Counted from the stretch's first letter, positions 20,907 through 32,748 are shown. The stretch is 64,000 bases of DNA from Posidonia oceanica (GCA_037176725.1 JAZBRS010000076.1:115215001-115279000), one strand, 5' to 3'. Notes: generated by a model not told the origin, from the sequence alone. Numbers and translations: made by a program.

Positions 20907-22200
20907 TGCTAACCGAGAGCGCGTGAGGATAGGGCTGTGACAAGGATGAAGAGGACGAGTCCTAGTAGGAGCTATCGTCGCAAAGGCGGATAGCTCTGAA
21001 GGGGAATGGTCGCAAACAAAGGTAGCAGCAGGGGTGTCAGAAGGGGACAGTACTCAAGCTCCAGCAAGGGAACTCGCTTATCGATCACTGCTGACACAAT
21101 TAGAAACAAACAGGGATTAGAAACTGAATGAAAGATGCAAATGAGTTAAGTTAAATGGCATGAATGATATGTATGCTTTCTAGCATGCTCTCTCTCACCC
21201 ATCTAGTGTATCCTAATAGGTAATCTACTTCGGGTACTCACAGGTGTACGGGTCAACGACTCAGGTTAGAAAAAAATAGGTCCCCTGTCCAAATCCTAGC
21301 CAAATCTGAGGTAATAACAGGGTGGTGCGTTGGTGGCCCTGACCCTGCTAAAGCGTGGGTAGTACCCTCCAGTAGTACCGACACGACCCCTGGACAAGGG
21401 GGGATAGACCGACTAACTTTGGCCATGCCAAAAGCAGTGGAACAAGAGGTCGGGACCATCCTTCGCAGACTATAGGTGGACTCAGATGAGAAGATGCATG
21501 CCCTATATGATGCTTATGCAAATGATTAGAGTTTTTTATCTTGCATGTTTTATTAACTCAAGGGGATGCAGGTTTGTTTGAAGTCTCTAGTTGCTCCTAG
21601 AACTTCTTTTTACTTGCCATTTTTAGTTAGCCATAGGGAAAGCAATCAGTCTCTACTATCCTAGACATGGCATGTGCAAAAGGGAAGAAAATCAACCAGA
21701 TATGGCAGGCAAACAACATACATCACTGCAAAAGGCAAGTGCATGGCATGTGCAGGTGTTTGTAAATATGATGGTGAAGGGAAAACATTCATCATATCAA
21801 AAGGCATATATACATGGCATGTGCATGTGTAGTGGCATAGCAAGGGTGTAAAAGAAGCATTCATCATTCAAAAAGCATGTATTGTTGCCAAACAAGTATG
21901 TAGACATGCATTATGCGAGAAATAAAGCAGTAATATGCCAATAGGTAAAGAAAGTAAAGATAGGTAAGCAGTAAAGCAAATCAGAACAGAGCAAAGAATA
22001 AAGCAAGTCAACAAGCACGAGATACAGAGCAGAGCAAGGCAAAACAAATGCCAAGGCGAAGTAGGTGAGGCCGGTGCAAAACCTAAGCAGAGTAGCCACA
22101 AGGCGACTCGCTAGGAGTTGGCATAGAGGAGCAAGCAAACAAGCGAAAGAAGGCAGACAAAGGCAGCAAAAACAAGCCAGCGAAAGCCGGAGTCTGTCTA
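20907..22200 (-). other. Leader (5' untranslated region) of element B
   Basis: 1.3 kb between primer binding site and gag without a recognised gene. It contains a conserved block at 21235-21485 and a splice-acceptor-like TTCTAATTGTGTCAG whose AG is at 21091-21092, 185 bp before the gag ATG. The gag-proximal third (20907-21090) aligns with the same part of elements D and E. Confidence 0.7.
21235..21485 (-). promoter_or_regulatory. Conserved leader block, element B
   Basis: About 250 bp conserved in sequence and order with 29285-29535 (C), 46806-47060 (D) and 55610-55870 (E). Shared phrases include TGGTGCGTTGGTGGCC, the CAAGGGGGGAYAGACCG area and AGTGGAACAAGAGGTCGGGACC. Its place between primer site and gag and its conservation in four broken elements suggest a structured RNA signal, for example for packaging or dimerisation; that is inference. 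Frames across it are not conserved. Confidence 0.5.
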
Positions 22201-22218
22201 TCCCCAACGAAGTCGCCA
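22201..22218 (-). other. Primer binding site of element B
   Basis: On the minus strand TGGCGACTTCGTTGGGGA begins one base after the LTR end. It starts with TGG, the complement of the tRNA CCA end. Elements C, D and E have TGGYRACTCYRCTAGGGA at the same place. Ogre-type elements are reported to use tRNA-Arg; matching to a particular tRNA needs a search. Confidence 0.7.
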
Positions 22219-22384
22219 CTGTAGTAATCCCGGTGTTCAGATCGTCCATGCACAGTACCAAAGCTCGCGTGCACCGATTGGAATCAGGTTCACTACTAGC
22301 AGCTGTGTCCGAGAAGGAAGACTTGACTCGGAAACACTTAAAAAGGGAAAAAAGGAAAGAAAAGAAGAAGATAAGACAAATCAG

Positions 22385-22392
22385 AGTCGCCA
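22385..22392 (-). other. Primer-binding-site-like motif inside LTR B
   Basis: Minus-strand TGGCGACT preceded by AATAGACACGG, 165 bp inside the LTR end; same arrangement as at 6276 in LTR A. Confidence 0.5.
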
Positions 22393-22552
22393 CCGTGTCT
22401 ATTAAGTCAGGAGACAAGGAAAACCGGGGAAATGCGTGAATAAACATGCAAAACCAAGCAAAAGATGTAATCTGATGCAATGCAAAAAAAAAGAGATGCA
22501 AATGAATGCAAATGATATGACTCATGCCTAGGATAAGGGCAATATGGTCATT

Positions 22553-22620
22553 ACGGGCCAAGAGAAAGGGCAAGGACTCCTGTTACGTGCGGGGAAGGTG
22601 TTAGGCACCCTCGACACGCC
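22553..22620 (-). promoter_or_regulatory. Conserved hairpin block near LTR end (B)
   Basis: Reverse-strand copy of the block at 6050-6105, with GGTGCCTAACACC and the flanking GGGG/CCCC arms nearly intact. Confidence 0.55.
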
Positions 22621-22924
22621 TGAGAGTCGGTCATTCTAGGCTTACGCTCGCATTCGTAGGGAAATGCAGATTTTAAATGCCTAAGTGCCATGAATGCCTA
22701 ATTAAATGCTCATAGGTGTGCTCTAAGTGATGGAATGCGATGTAAGGAATTAAACGTGCAATCTAAGCGCTCAGCAACGCTGTCTATATTCCAAACCGGG
22801 CGAACCCTGGTACATGAGAACTCCAGGCAGTAAGCATCACTGCCCTAAATGCAAATGCAGGCGATAAAACAAAACAATGGTAAATCAGGCAATGCAAGCG
22901 ACATGCAGAAGAAAACAACGTCAA

Positions 22925-23262
22925 ACACGCAAAACGGTGCAAGAAACGAAGGTCGGCACGTAAAATGGTGCAAGAAACAAAGCAGGCACACAAAACGGTG
23001 CAAGAAACAAAGCAGGCATGCAAAACGGCACAAGAAACAAAGCAGGCATGCAAAACAGTGTAACAAACAAAGCAGGTGTGCAAAACGGTGCAAGGAACAA
23101 AGCAAGCACGCAAAACGGTGCAAAAAAACAAAGCGGGCATGTAAAATGGTACAAGAAACAAAGCAGGCACGCAAAAAGGTGCAAAAAACAAAGCAGGCAT
23201 GCAAAACGGTGTAAGAAACAAAGCAAACACGCAAAACGGTGCAAGAAATGAAGCGAAGCAAA
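22925..23262 (-). repeat. 30-bp tandem repeat in LTR B
   Basis: About eleven units starting near 22929, 22960, 22990, 23020, 23050, 23080, 23109, 23140, 23170, 23200 and 23230. Each contains GCAAAACGGTGCAAGAAAC on the plus strand. It is the same unit as in LTR A (5510-5757), with more copies. A period divisible by three produces long repetitive frames on both strands that are not genes. Confidence 0.85.
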
Positions 23263-24459
23263 ACATCGTAAAAGCCATGCAATGCAGATGTAAAAACATG
23301 CAAAGGGGAAGAGCAAGAGAAGTAAGGAGAGGCAAGCGGTACAAGTGTAAAAACAAACGCCGCTTAAGGACCACACAATGCAGGTGTGAAGACCTACAAA
23401 GGGGAAAGAAGGCAAGCAGAGGGATCAAGACTATCCTGTGACTGTTTCCCACTAATCTAATGGGTCGAGGAGCAAGAGAAGAAGAAAGCTAGCCTAAGGG
23501 TGCAAAGAAATACCTATTTCGACGGTCAGTGCATTGCCCCGACGTTAGTAGCTTTAGCAGAGGTCGGCAGTGGCGGTCTGACTGCTGGAGGCATCCTCAG
23601 TGGCTCGTGAAGGTTGGGATCTGCTCCAGGTGACGCTCCGATGCTTTCTGGATGCTCAGACATGAGTTTGCATGCCAGCGGAAGAAAATGGCTCCTTTGG
23701 GTTCAGTAGAGGCTGCCGGAGGTAGGGGAGGTGATATGTCGCTCCTCGGGCTGAGTGGAGGGCTCCGGTGGGTAGCTAGGTATCTGGTGAAGGTGTGGAG
23801 GTGCTCGAATTGGGTTGTGGAGCTCTGTGGTGGAAGATTGCTGGTGGGTCGATTTCTGGACAGAAAATGGAGTAAGTGTTTGTGGTGGGTTGTCGGGGCT
23901 ATGGTGAGAGTTTGGGCTGAAGCTTGGGGGGGCTGGATAGCTGGGGTTTCAATCAGTTGCTGGGAAGATTTTGGGATGGATTGGGGGTCTGTGGAGTTGG
24001 GAATTTTGGGGAAGGTAGAGGTGGGTTCTGCAGTGGAATTTCAGGTTATTGGGCTTGGTTCTGGGTTAGCTCAGGTTGTAGAATGAAGGGAGGTGATTGC
24101 TGGAGGATAGGGTGTGGATTGGGGAAGGATTTGTTGGAGTTTTGGAGACTAAGGAGGGGTCTGAAGGGAGAAGGAAGATGCTGAATTTTAAGAGGGAAGG
24201 AGGAGGATCCTGCTGGCTCTCTCACGCTCTCTCTGGTTCTCTTTGGATTGGCAAAAAGGTGGGGAAGGATGCTGAAGGGCTGGGTTTTATCAAGGAGCTC
24301 GAATGGGTGCTGGCGCGAGCTGTGGATTTCAAAATCCACTAGTGTGGAGAACTGCAGCTGAGGGGAGACCGGCGAAGCGATAGGCATTAATGCCGCTGAA
24401 GAAGGGGATGGGAAAGCTAAGAGAAGGTGAGAGAGGAGAGGAGCTGTTGCTGGAGGTGA

Positions 24460-24760
24460 TGGAGAGGGAGATTTTGATTTCAAAACTGGGAGCGAATGCT
24501 GTCCTGGTTTGCGGGAGACGAAGAAGAAGTAGAAGAAGAAGGAAGAAGAAGGAAAGGAGGGAAGGAGGAGGAAAGGCAGGCGGGTCCGGTGGGCTAGGCC
24601 GATGCGGGAAAAGAAAAAAAGAAAAAAAGAAAGGAAAGAAAGGAGGGGGAAGGCTAGTGGGCCGGACTGGACCAAAAAAGGAAAAGAAAAAATAAGAAAG
24701 AAAGGAAAGAGATAGGGAAGAAAGAAAAAAGGAAGAAAAGGAAGAAAAAAATTAAAATAA
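24460..24760 (-). promoter_or_regulatory. Homopurine/homopyrimidine tract with TGGGCY, LTR B
   Basis: A 300-bp purine run on the plus strand (pyrimidine in element sense) is broken by GTGGGCTAGGCC near 24588 and GTGGGCCGGAC near 24657. Same layout as 2276-2480 in LTR A. Confidence 0.4.
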
Positions 24761-25917
24761 AAAGATTTGGAAATATTTTAGGGTGGTTGTTTTTAGGTTA
24801 GGATTTTTAATAAGATTTTTAAAGGATTGTTTTTTTAATTAGTTAATTAGGATTGAGAGGGGTTTTAGCTTTGATTTTAGTTTTTATGATTTTTCTTAAG
24901 TTTTCTTTAGATTGTTTTTATTTAGTTTGTTTTAAATGTTTGTTAAGTTTTTTAATTGTTTTTAAGTTAAGTTTTTCCTCTTTTTTTCTTTTTAATTAAG
25001 TCTTTTAAATTGTTTTAAGTTTTAGTTGTTTCCTTAGATTTGTTAGTTGTTTTTTAATTACTTATCTTAGGGTTTTTTAATTGTTTCTTTTTTCTGGGAT
25101 TTGCTTTTGATTTGTTGTTATTTTTAATGAGGTTCTTTCATTTTGTTTGTTTTGATTATATTTTTCTTTTGTTTGTTTTTAATAGCATTTTCCTCTTGTT
25201 TGTTTTGTATTTTCTTAGATTGCATTCTTAGTTTTTTAGTTGGTTTTAGTTAGGCTTTTCTTTTAAATGTTTATCCAAGTTTTTAATTATTTCTTTTTAA
25301 GGTTTTGTTTTATTTCTCTTTTGTTTTCCTTTTTCAATTAGAGTTTTAAAAGTTTAGTGGAAGAAAGGAAAAGGAAAAGGAGAGAAAGGAGAAAAGAAAG
25401 AAATGGAGAAAGAAAGAGGAAAGAGAGGGGAGGAAAGAAATTAAATATTAGAAAATCAAGAGATAAGATAAAAATAAAGTAAAAATACAAATAAAATATA
25501 CGAAGGAAAGATGCACAAGGGGGGCCCACTACCAAGCAAGAAAAAGAAAGAGAAAGGGAGGAAAAGAAGGAGAATAAGGAGAATAGAGAGGAGAGAGAAA
25601 AGAATAATTTTGGAGAGAGAAAAGGATAATTTGGAGAGATGAAGGGGATAGAGACTTAGAAATGAAGTGGGATTGGGTGAGTATGTGACCTAGGATTTCT
25701 AGTGTTTGACCTAGGATTTGAAGTAGGGTTTTGGAAGGGTTTTTGGGTGTAGAAAAAAGGGTGGTTTTACCTAGGTTTTCTAGGGTTTTGGGAGTAGTTT
25801 TGGTTTGAAATTCTAAGGGTTTTTTGGAGGGAAAGATGTGGTTTTGGGTTTAGGTTAGGGTTCAGAAGCCACCAGAAGGATTCCACTAAATCAGCCTGTC
25901 AAATTGGGGTGTCTACA

Positions 25918-28900
25918 CTTTGAACTGCAGATGACTAACATGCAATAAAAATAAATAGCTGGGCTAAAACTAAAAGAAATCAGAAGTTTTTAAACTAGAG
26001 CAGGACTAACATGCAAATAAAAGAAACTACTTATTTTGCATGCAATTTTATTTAGTTTTTATTTAGAATTAAATCAAACATAAACTGTGGCTGGACCGGA
26101 AAGTAAATAGCTAAAACTACAAGGCAGAAATGCAATATCATAGTAAAATTACTTTGTTAACAAAAAAATAAAACGAAAGCAAACGTATGGCATTAAAAAA
26201 CTAAAAACACTGTAGCAGGAGAGTTGCAGGGTCTGTGCCGGAGACGAAGGCACGATCCGACGGTGCTGGAGGGTCGGCGGGCTACAGTGGACCTTCCCGG
26301 AGGCCGGAGGCTGGTTGGCGAGGCATGACGGAGGCCAGAGCGTGTCAGAGGAGGCGACGGAGCTCTGCAGAAGGTACTGGAGTCGGACCGGAGGATGCAG
26401 GCACTCCCGGTGGAAACGGAGGACAAGGTGAGGTTCCTGGAACCTCCATGGTGCTCGGAGCGTCGATAGTGAAGCTGGCGGACGTCTAGAGTGAGGTTGC
26501 GCGTAGAGCGCTCATTGGAGAAAAAAGGTCAGCGGCGGCGACGACTTGGTGTGACACAGACCAGAACCTACTTCTAATGGGCTGGGAAGCAAGATGGGAA
26601 GGAAACTAGCCTAAAGGTGAGATTAGGTACCTTTTTCCGTGGCTAGATTGCTCCCTCAACGTCGGTGGTTTGAGCAGACAACGGCGGTGATGGTGCAGCT
26701 GCTGCAGGCGCTCCCAGCGGCACGCGAAGGTCCAGATCAGCTCCTGGCGATGCTCCGGAGCTCAGAGGATGCATAGGGGCAAGCTTGCGCACCGGAGGAA
26801 GAAAAAAGGAAAGTTGGGTGCTGCTGGTTCTGCCAGAGGTGGGGGTGGTGAGCTGTTGCTCCCCGAGCTGGGTGGTGCCTTCCGGTGGGTTGCTGGAGGT
26901 CTAGTGAAGGTGAATGGGGGTTTGAATTGGGCTGAGGGAGGCTGTGGAGGGAAGTTGCTAGGTTGGTTGATTTTGGACAGAAATGGAAGTAGGTGTTTGT
27001 GGTGGAGTATCTAGGCTGTGGTGGGTGTGTGGGTGTGATGTCAGGTGGTCTGGGAAGGTGGAGTTTAGGTGAGTTGGGTGAAGGATTTTGGGAGAGTTTG
27101 AAGGTCTGAGGTGCAGGGAATTCTGGGGTGGAGGGGAGTCTGTGCTGGTGAGTGGATGATTGGGTGTTTGGGGTGGAATTTGCGTCGAGGCTGGGCATGG
27201 AAGGAGGGGAAGCGGATGCTGGATGTTCGGGTGTGGTTGGGGAAGGATTTGGGAGAGTTTGGAGGTTTGAGGAGGTCTGTAGCTGGGAGAGGGGAATGCT
27301 GCGATTTTTGCAGAAGGAAGGAGGAGGAGAATTCTAGGCTCTCACGCTCTCTCTCTGATTCTCTCTCAATTGGCAAAAGTGTGGAATGGGGAGGAGGTGG
27401 ATGCTTTTATCAGGAGGAGCTGGAGCGACTGGCACGAGCGGTGGATTCAAATCCACGGACGTAGGGGAAGACTGCAGCTGATAGGAGGGCTGACCGACGA
27501 GGCGATGCACGAGTTAATGCCGTCATGGAAGATGCAGCCAAGGATGGGAAGGTTGAGAGTGGGTGTGAGAGCAAGGGGATGACAGTTGGCTGATCTGATG
27601 GAGGGGGAAATTCGGATTTTGAAAAGAGAGGGAAGGCTGTTGCAGGCGCTCGCGGGAGAGAAGAGAAGGAAGCAGAAGAAGAAAGGAAGAGAAGGGAAGG
27701 AGGAGGGCTGAGAGAGGTGGGTTGGGCTAGAATTGTGGGAAAAAGAAAGGAAAAAAGAAAAGAAAGAAAGGAGGGGAGAAGGATGGAGTGGGCAGGGCCG
27801 GACTAAAATAAAAGAAAAGAAAAGGAAGAAAGAAAAAAGAAAGGAGAAAGAAAGTGGGGAGGAAGAAAAGAAAAGGAAGAAAAAGAAGAAGAAAGATTAA
27901 AAAATAAAAAAGGATTTGGAAATATTTTAGAGTAGTTGTTTTTAGGTTAAGATTTTTAATTAGGTTTTAAAGGATTGTTTTTTAATTTTTAAATTAGGGT
28001 TAAGAGGGATTTTAGTTTTGATTTTAATTTTTCTTAAGTTGTTCTTTAAATTGTTTTTAAAGTTTGTTTTAAATGTTTGTTAAGTTTTTTTAATTTATTT
28101 TTAAGTTAAGTTTTTCTTATTAAGTTTTTTCTATTTTTCTTTTTTAATTAAGTCTTTTAAATTGTTTTAAGTTTTAATTGTTTCTTTGGATTTGTTTGCT
28201 ATTGAATTTTAATTACTCATCCTAGGTTTTTGATTGTTTCTTCTTTCCTAGGATTTGGTTTTGATTGTTGTCATTTTTAAAAGGGTTCTTTCTTTTTGTT
28301 TGTTTTGATTATATTTTTCTTTTGTTTGTTTTTAATAGCATTTTCCTCTTGTTTGTTTTATATTTTTTGGATTGCATTCTTAGTTTTTAGTTGCTTTTAG
28401 CTGGATTTTTCTTTTAATTGTTTGTCCAAGTTTTTTAATTATTTCTTAAGGTTTTGATTTTTTCTCTTTTTGTTTTCCTTTTTTAATCAAAGCTTTAAAG
28501 GTTTAGTGTGGAAGAAAGGAAAAGGAGAGGAAGAAGAAAAGAAAGAAATGGAGAAAGAAAGAAAGAAGGAGAGGGGAGGGAAGAAATTAAAGATTAGAAA
28601 ATCAAGAGATAAAATAAAATGAAATAAAAATACAGATAAAATATAGGAAGGAAAGAAGCATAAGGTGGGTCCATTGGAAAGCAAGAAAAGGAGAAAGAAG
28701 GGAAGGGAAAGAAGGAGAATGAGGAGGATAGAGAGGAGAGAGAAAAGAATAATTTGGAGAGAGAAAAAGATAATTTGGAGAGATGAGAAGGATAAAGGCT
28801 TGGGATTGGAGTGGGATTGGGTGAGTGTGTGAGCTAGGGTTTCTAAAGTTTAACTTAAGGCTTGAAGTGGGATTTTGGAAGGTTTTTGGAGGGATTTTAG

Positions 28901-29177
28901 GTGTAGAAAAGGGGTGGTTTTACCTAGGTTTTCTAGGGGTTTTGGGAGTAGTTTTGGTGGGGGTTTCTAATGGTTTTTTGGAGGGTTTTCTAGGTTAGGA
29001 AGGATGGGTTTTGCTATGGTTTTTGGGTTAGAAAAATGGGTGTAGTTCTAGGTTTGGTTTTGGGTTTGTTTTGGAGTTTTGGTTTGAAAAGAAGAGTGTG
29101 ATTTTGGGTCTAGGTTTTGGTTCAGAAGCTACCAGAAGGATTCCACTAATCTAGCCTATCAAAATGGGGTGTCTATA
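25918..29177 (-). mobile_element. LTR B' (partial), host of element B
   Basis: Minus-strand LTR whose outer terminus is at 29177 (TGTCTATA, so the usual TG has become TA). It resembles LTR B in order: A/T-rich outer part (27900-29177), purine tract with GGGC islands (27640-27905), GC-richer part (26200-27630) and GCAT-type repeats (25918-26190). It breaks off at 25917 where element B begins; the rest should lie left of the window. It borders the leader of element C at 29178 without a polypurine tract, so it is either a separate insertion into that leader or the 3' LTR of an internally deleted C. Frames over 26200-27580 are not conserved and no gene is called. Confidence 0.75.
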
Positions 29178-30123
29178 GGTGGCATGATTGGCACACGTAC
29201 AGATGAATGCCTTAATATTTGCTCTCTCACCATGCATGTCCTGAGTAGATGACCTGCCTGGACGCACTCATGGGTAATGGGTTTATGACAGACTCCAGGT
29301 TAGAAAAAAGTGGGTCCCCGTCTGAATCCTAGCCCAAAGCTCAGGCAGTAACAAGGTGGTGCGTTGGTGGCCTTGACCCTACCAAAAGCATGGGTGGTAC
29401 CCTCCACTAGCATCGACACAACCCCTAGACAAGGGGGGACAGACCGGCTGACTTGGACCATGCCAAAGCAGTGGAACAAGAGGTCGGGACCGTCCCTCAT
29501 AGACTGTGGGTGGACTCAGGAGAGAGGATGCAAGCTTTCTAGAATGAATCAAACATGCGAAATGCTTTAGAGTTTTTTACTTGCATTTTATTTGGCCAAA
29601 GGGGGGGAAATTGAAAGTTATTGGCTCTAGTTGTGCTTAGATGTTATTGCTTGGCTTTATTGTGGCTTTTAGATTAAGCAAAGGGGAGCAAGCATGTTTC
29701 TACTATCCTAGGCATAGCATAAGCATGAATGGGAGAGAAATAGAAGTCATGGCATGTAATCAATCACACAACAGAGCAAAAGGCATGTGCATGGCATGTG
29801 CAAGTGTTTGTGGACACGATAGTGAAAGGAAAACACTTATCATATCAAAAAGGAAGTATACATGGCAAGTGCATGTGTAGCAAGTGTGTAAAACAAAGCA
29901 TTTACCATCCAAAAAGAATGTATTATTATGCCAAGCAATTATTTAGACATGTAATGCTAGAAATAAAGCAATGGTAAGCAATGCAAGTAAAGTAAGTAAA
30001 GACAAGCAAGTAGGAGAGCATGTAAAGGCAGAGTAAGGAATAAAACATGTAAACAAGGAAGGCAAGCAAAAGATGCAAATTCCAAGCGGTGAGAAATTCA
30101 AAAATGAAAACTGGAGTCTAGAA
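29178..30123 (-). other. Leader of element C, cut at its gag-proximal end
   Basis: Aligns with the leaders of B, D and E from the primer binding site to a point about 100 bp past the conserved block, ending in the CATGGTGAGAGAGC-type phrase and about 35 bp more. No gag follows; LTR B' starts instead. No gene is recognised. Confidence 0.7.
29285..29535 (-). promoter_or_regulatory. Conserved leader block, element C
   Basis: Second of four copies of the conserved leader block. It matches 21235-21485 closely across the whole length, including the CCAAAGCAGTGGAACAAGAG phrase. Confidence 0.5.
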
Positions 30124-30141
30124 TCCCTAGCGGAGTCACCA
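30124..30141 (-). other. Primer binding site of element C
   Basis: Minus-strand TGGTGACTCCGCTAGGGA one base after the LTR end, homologous to the sites of B, D and E. Confidence 0.7.
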
Positions 30142-30466
30142 CTACAGTAATCCCGGTGTTCAGATCGTTCATGCACGATGCCAAAGCTTGCGTGCACCGA
30201 TCAGAATTAGGTTCACTATTAGCAGGTGTATTCGAGAAGGAAGTCTTGACTCGAAACATCGAAAAAAGGGAAAAAAGGAAAGATAAGACAAATCAGAGTC
30301 GCCACCGTGTCTATTAAATAGGGAGACAAGGAAAATCGGGGAAATGCATGAATAAACTTGCAAAACCAAGCAAGAGATGCAATGCAATGCAAAGCTATTG
30401 AAACGATATGCAATGAGATGCAAATGATGTGACTCGTGCCTAGGATAAGGGCAATATGGTCATTAT

Positions 30467-30518
30467 GAGCCATGAGAAAGGGCCAGGACTCCTGTTACGT
30501 GCGGGGAAGGTGTTAGGG
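30467..30518 (-). promoter_or_regulatory. Conserved hairpin block (C), truncated
   Basis: Minus-strand copy of the conserved LTR block that stops at GTTAGG and passes into GCAT-type repeats, so this LTR lost sequence just upstream of the block. Confidence 0.5.
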
Positions 30519-30683
30519 TCAAGGGCCAAAAAAGTGAACTAAGTAGGGACCTATGTGCAAATTATCCCTAAGTGTGTGCAAAATAGGGTGTATGCATGCA
30601 AGAGAGCTGAGGATGCTTGAATGGATGCAAGAATGTAATGTTCACTGATATGGGAGTGCAAATGCATGCAGAAATGCAATGCA

Positions 30684-30688
30684 GGGAC
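30684..30688. repeat. Target site duplication GGGAC, left copy
   Basis: GGGAC immediately before the solo LTR, repeated at 32744-32748 directly after it. Five base pairs is the usual duplication size for Ty3/gypsy insertions. Confidence 0.85.
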
Positions 30689-31340
30689 TGTAGTAATCCT
30701 GAAATTCTGATCGTCCATGCACGATGCCAGAGCTCGCGTGCATCGATCAAAATAGGCTCACTATATGTGGCAGGATCCGAGGGAAGAAACTTGACTTAGA
30801 AATGCTGGCAAAAGAAGAAAAAAGAAATGATAAGACAAATCGGAGTCGCCACTAGGTCTATTGAATTGGGAGACAGGGAAAATAGAAGGTAATGCATGAA
30901 AAGACATGCAAAACCGGATGCAAAGAGGGGGCAAAGGGGATGCGATGCAACACAATGCGATGCTATACTATGCTATGCTATGACTCATGCCTAGGATGAA
31001 GGAAAGGTCATTGCGGGCCAAGAGAAAGGGCAAGGACTTCTAAACCCCATCTAACATGCATGCAAGCTACTGATGACATGCCAGATCAAGAAGAGGAACT
31101 CAAACCAAGCATATAATCTATGATAAGCAAATAAGGAAGAGCATGCATAGAAATAAAGGACAAAAAACTTACAAAAAGTAGCATGCAACTTGAGTGGACA
31201 TTAGCAAGCCTAAGCATGATTGCCATAGGGGCCAGGCATCACTAAGCATACACGGATCATGAATAAATATCAAAAAGAGGCAAGGTGCAAACACGGCAGC
31301 AAACATGAACTAGCAGGCATGTTGGACGCAGGATGAACCA

Positions 31341-31358
31341 GCGTCCAACGTTGGACGC
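31341..31358. repeat. 18-bp palindrome GCGTCCAACGTTGGACGC, copy 1
   Basis: Perfect palindrome. Identical copies at 31582-31599 and 32490-32507, with half-sites near 31321 and 32469. All lie in the solo LTR; none was seen elsewhere in the window. Confidence 0.8.
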
Positions 31359-31581
31359 GGCTCACCCAAACGTCCAATGTAGGCAGACAGCAGATGACTT
31401 AAAGCATGCAAATGATTCAAGCAATGATCCAAACAAGAAAGTAGGCATGGCATAGCATCTGAAAACATGTAAAGAAGGCATGTAGCATAGACTCACAAAA
31501 AACAAGCAATAGTAAAGCATAGCAAGCTTCGAAGTGAAAACAAAGGCAAACAAGGCAGGGTGGTGGATGCTGGCTACTGCT

Positions 31582-31599
31582 GCGTCCAACGTTGGACGC
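31582..31599. repeat. 18-bp palindrome, copy 2
   Basis: Identical to 31341-31358. Confidence 0.8.
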
Positions 31600-32489
31600 A
31601 CCAGCTTGGGCATCCAAAAAACTAAAGATCCTCCTGGCCAAGAATCGCGACCAAAACGATCCAAAACTTCAAAATAACTTGCTAGTAAGCAAGTGTGATT
31701 GACAACAAGCTTGGTGGTATGCTTGGTGCCAAGATTAGGCGAGTGGTTTGCTCAATCCATCTCCTCCTCCTCGCGGCCGGAAAACCAAGGCAAGGAGGGG
31801 TGTGTGCAGTGCAAAAGAGCATGGAAAGCATATGGAAACGTTCAAGCAATCATGCACGAGCTTCAGGGATGGATGACCAACTTGTGCGCGGCCTGGAACA
31901 GCGGTTCGAGCTTCTTCACCGGCACTGCGGAAGTCTGCGGTGGACGAACTCCGGCGAGGTCGCGTGGCTTGCTGGGAGCACGGGAGAGGGCGGCGAAAGG
32001 TCGAGAGTGGAGGTGGGAGTTCGCTCTTGCTCTCGGAGTGGTCGAATTTTCTCTTTGGTTCGTGTGGTAACTGGTGCAAAGGCTCAAAGGTGGCTGTTTT
32101 GTTGTGGTTTGCATGGGTTCCTCCACCAAATGGCAGAGGTTGCAGGTGGAATTGCAGGTCTTGCAGGTGATGGCAGGGGCTCTTGAGTGAGGGGAAGGCA
32201 CGAGGAATGTCAAGCGACGCAGGTGGGCGTGTCAGATGGCCGGGGAAAGCTCAACAATGGTAGGTAGATGCGGCTGATGGCAGTGAGAGCGGAAGAGAGC
32301 GTAAATGGGGCTGGGGCGGAGGAGACGGCTAGTAAGTGCACTTACTCGGCCTTGGCAGCTAGTGGATGGCCTAGAGTGCACGAGGGGACGGGTAGTAAGT
32401 GCGAAGGGGCGGTGGAGTGGACGGGAGGTGAGCTGAAGGTGGCGGAACAGCCGCTGCTGCAACCGAGTCGTTGGACGCTAGAGCAGAAG

Positions 32490-32507
32490 GCGTCCAACGT
32501 TGGACGC
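32490..32507. repeat. 18-bp palindrome, copy 3
   Basis: Identical to 31341-31358; a half-site lies 20 bp to its left. Confidence 0.8.
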
Positions 32508-32743
32508 TGCCCGTGCCAGCGTACAGCATACCTAGGAAGCAAAAGGCTGAAATGGGCTTGGGCTTGGGCTTGGGATTAGAAAGGGTTTAAAAAATGTGAA
32601 AATGGCTTGGGTCAAGGCTTTGGGGTTTAGGTGAGGTTTTAGGGTAGAAATGGGTTAATCTGAAAAAGAGTGCCATCCCAGAGTCCAAACGAGCCTGCAG
32701 GAGAAATCACCAACTTCCAGGCTGTCAGAATGGGGTGTCTACA

Positions 32744-32748
32744 GGGAC
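32744..32748. repeat. Target site duplication GGGAC, right copy
   Basis: Pairs with 30684-30688 around the solo LTR. Confidence 0.85.

Larger units (their letters stand above)
22220..25917 (-). mobile_element. 5' LTR of element B, complete, 3.7 kb
   Basis: Minus-strand LTR from TGTAGACACCCC (right edge 25917) to ATTACTACA (left edge 22220), followed by the primer binding site. The outer 1 kb is nearly identical to the cut 3' LTR at 6403-7398, showing that both belong to one insertion. In element orientation it has a pyrimidine tract with TGGGCY motifs (24460-24760 reversed), a GC-richer part (23500-24450), 30-bp tandem repeats (22925-23262), the conserved hairpin block (22553-22620) and a primer-site-like motif (22385-22392). 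The right flank CTTTG (25918-25922) is the candidate target duplication; its partner lies left of the window. Confidence 0.88.
30689..32743 (-). mobile_element. Solo LTR, 2055 bp, within LTR C
   Basis: Complete minus-strand LTR: TGTAGACACCCC at the right edge, GGATTACTACA at the left, flanked by perfect 5-bp duplications. No primer site or internal sequence is attached, so it is a solo LTR left by recombination between the two LTRs of an insertion. It has the internal primer-site-like motif (30844-30851) but lacks the complete conserved hairpin block. Three copies of an 18-bp palindrome lie at 31341, 31582 and 32490. Overlapping frames at 31695-32580 on both strands are not called. Confidence 0.9.

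Noticed and set aside
22784..23452. Cys/Phe-rich and Lys/Gln-rich repeat proteins over LTR B
   Set aside because: Produced by a 30-bp tandem repeat whose period is divisible by three; the same region is LTR sequence by alignment with LTR A.
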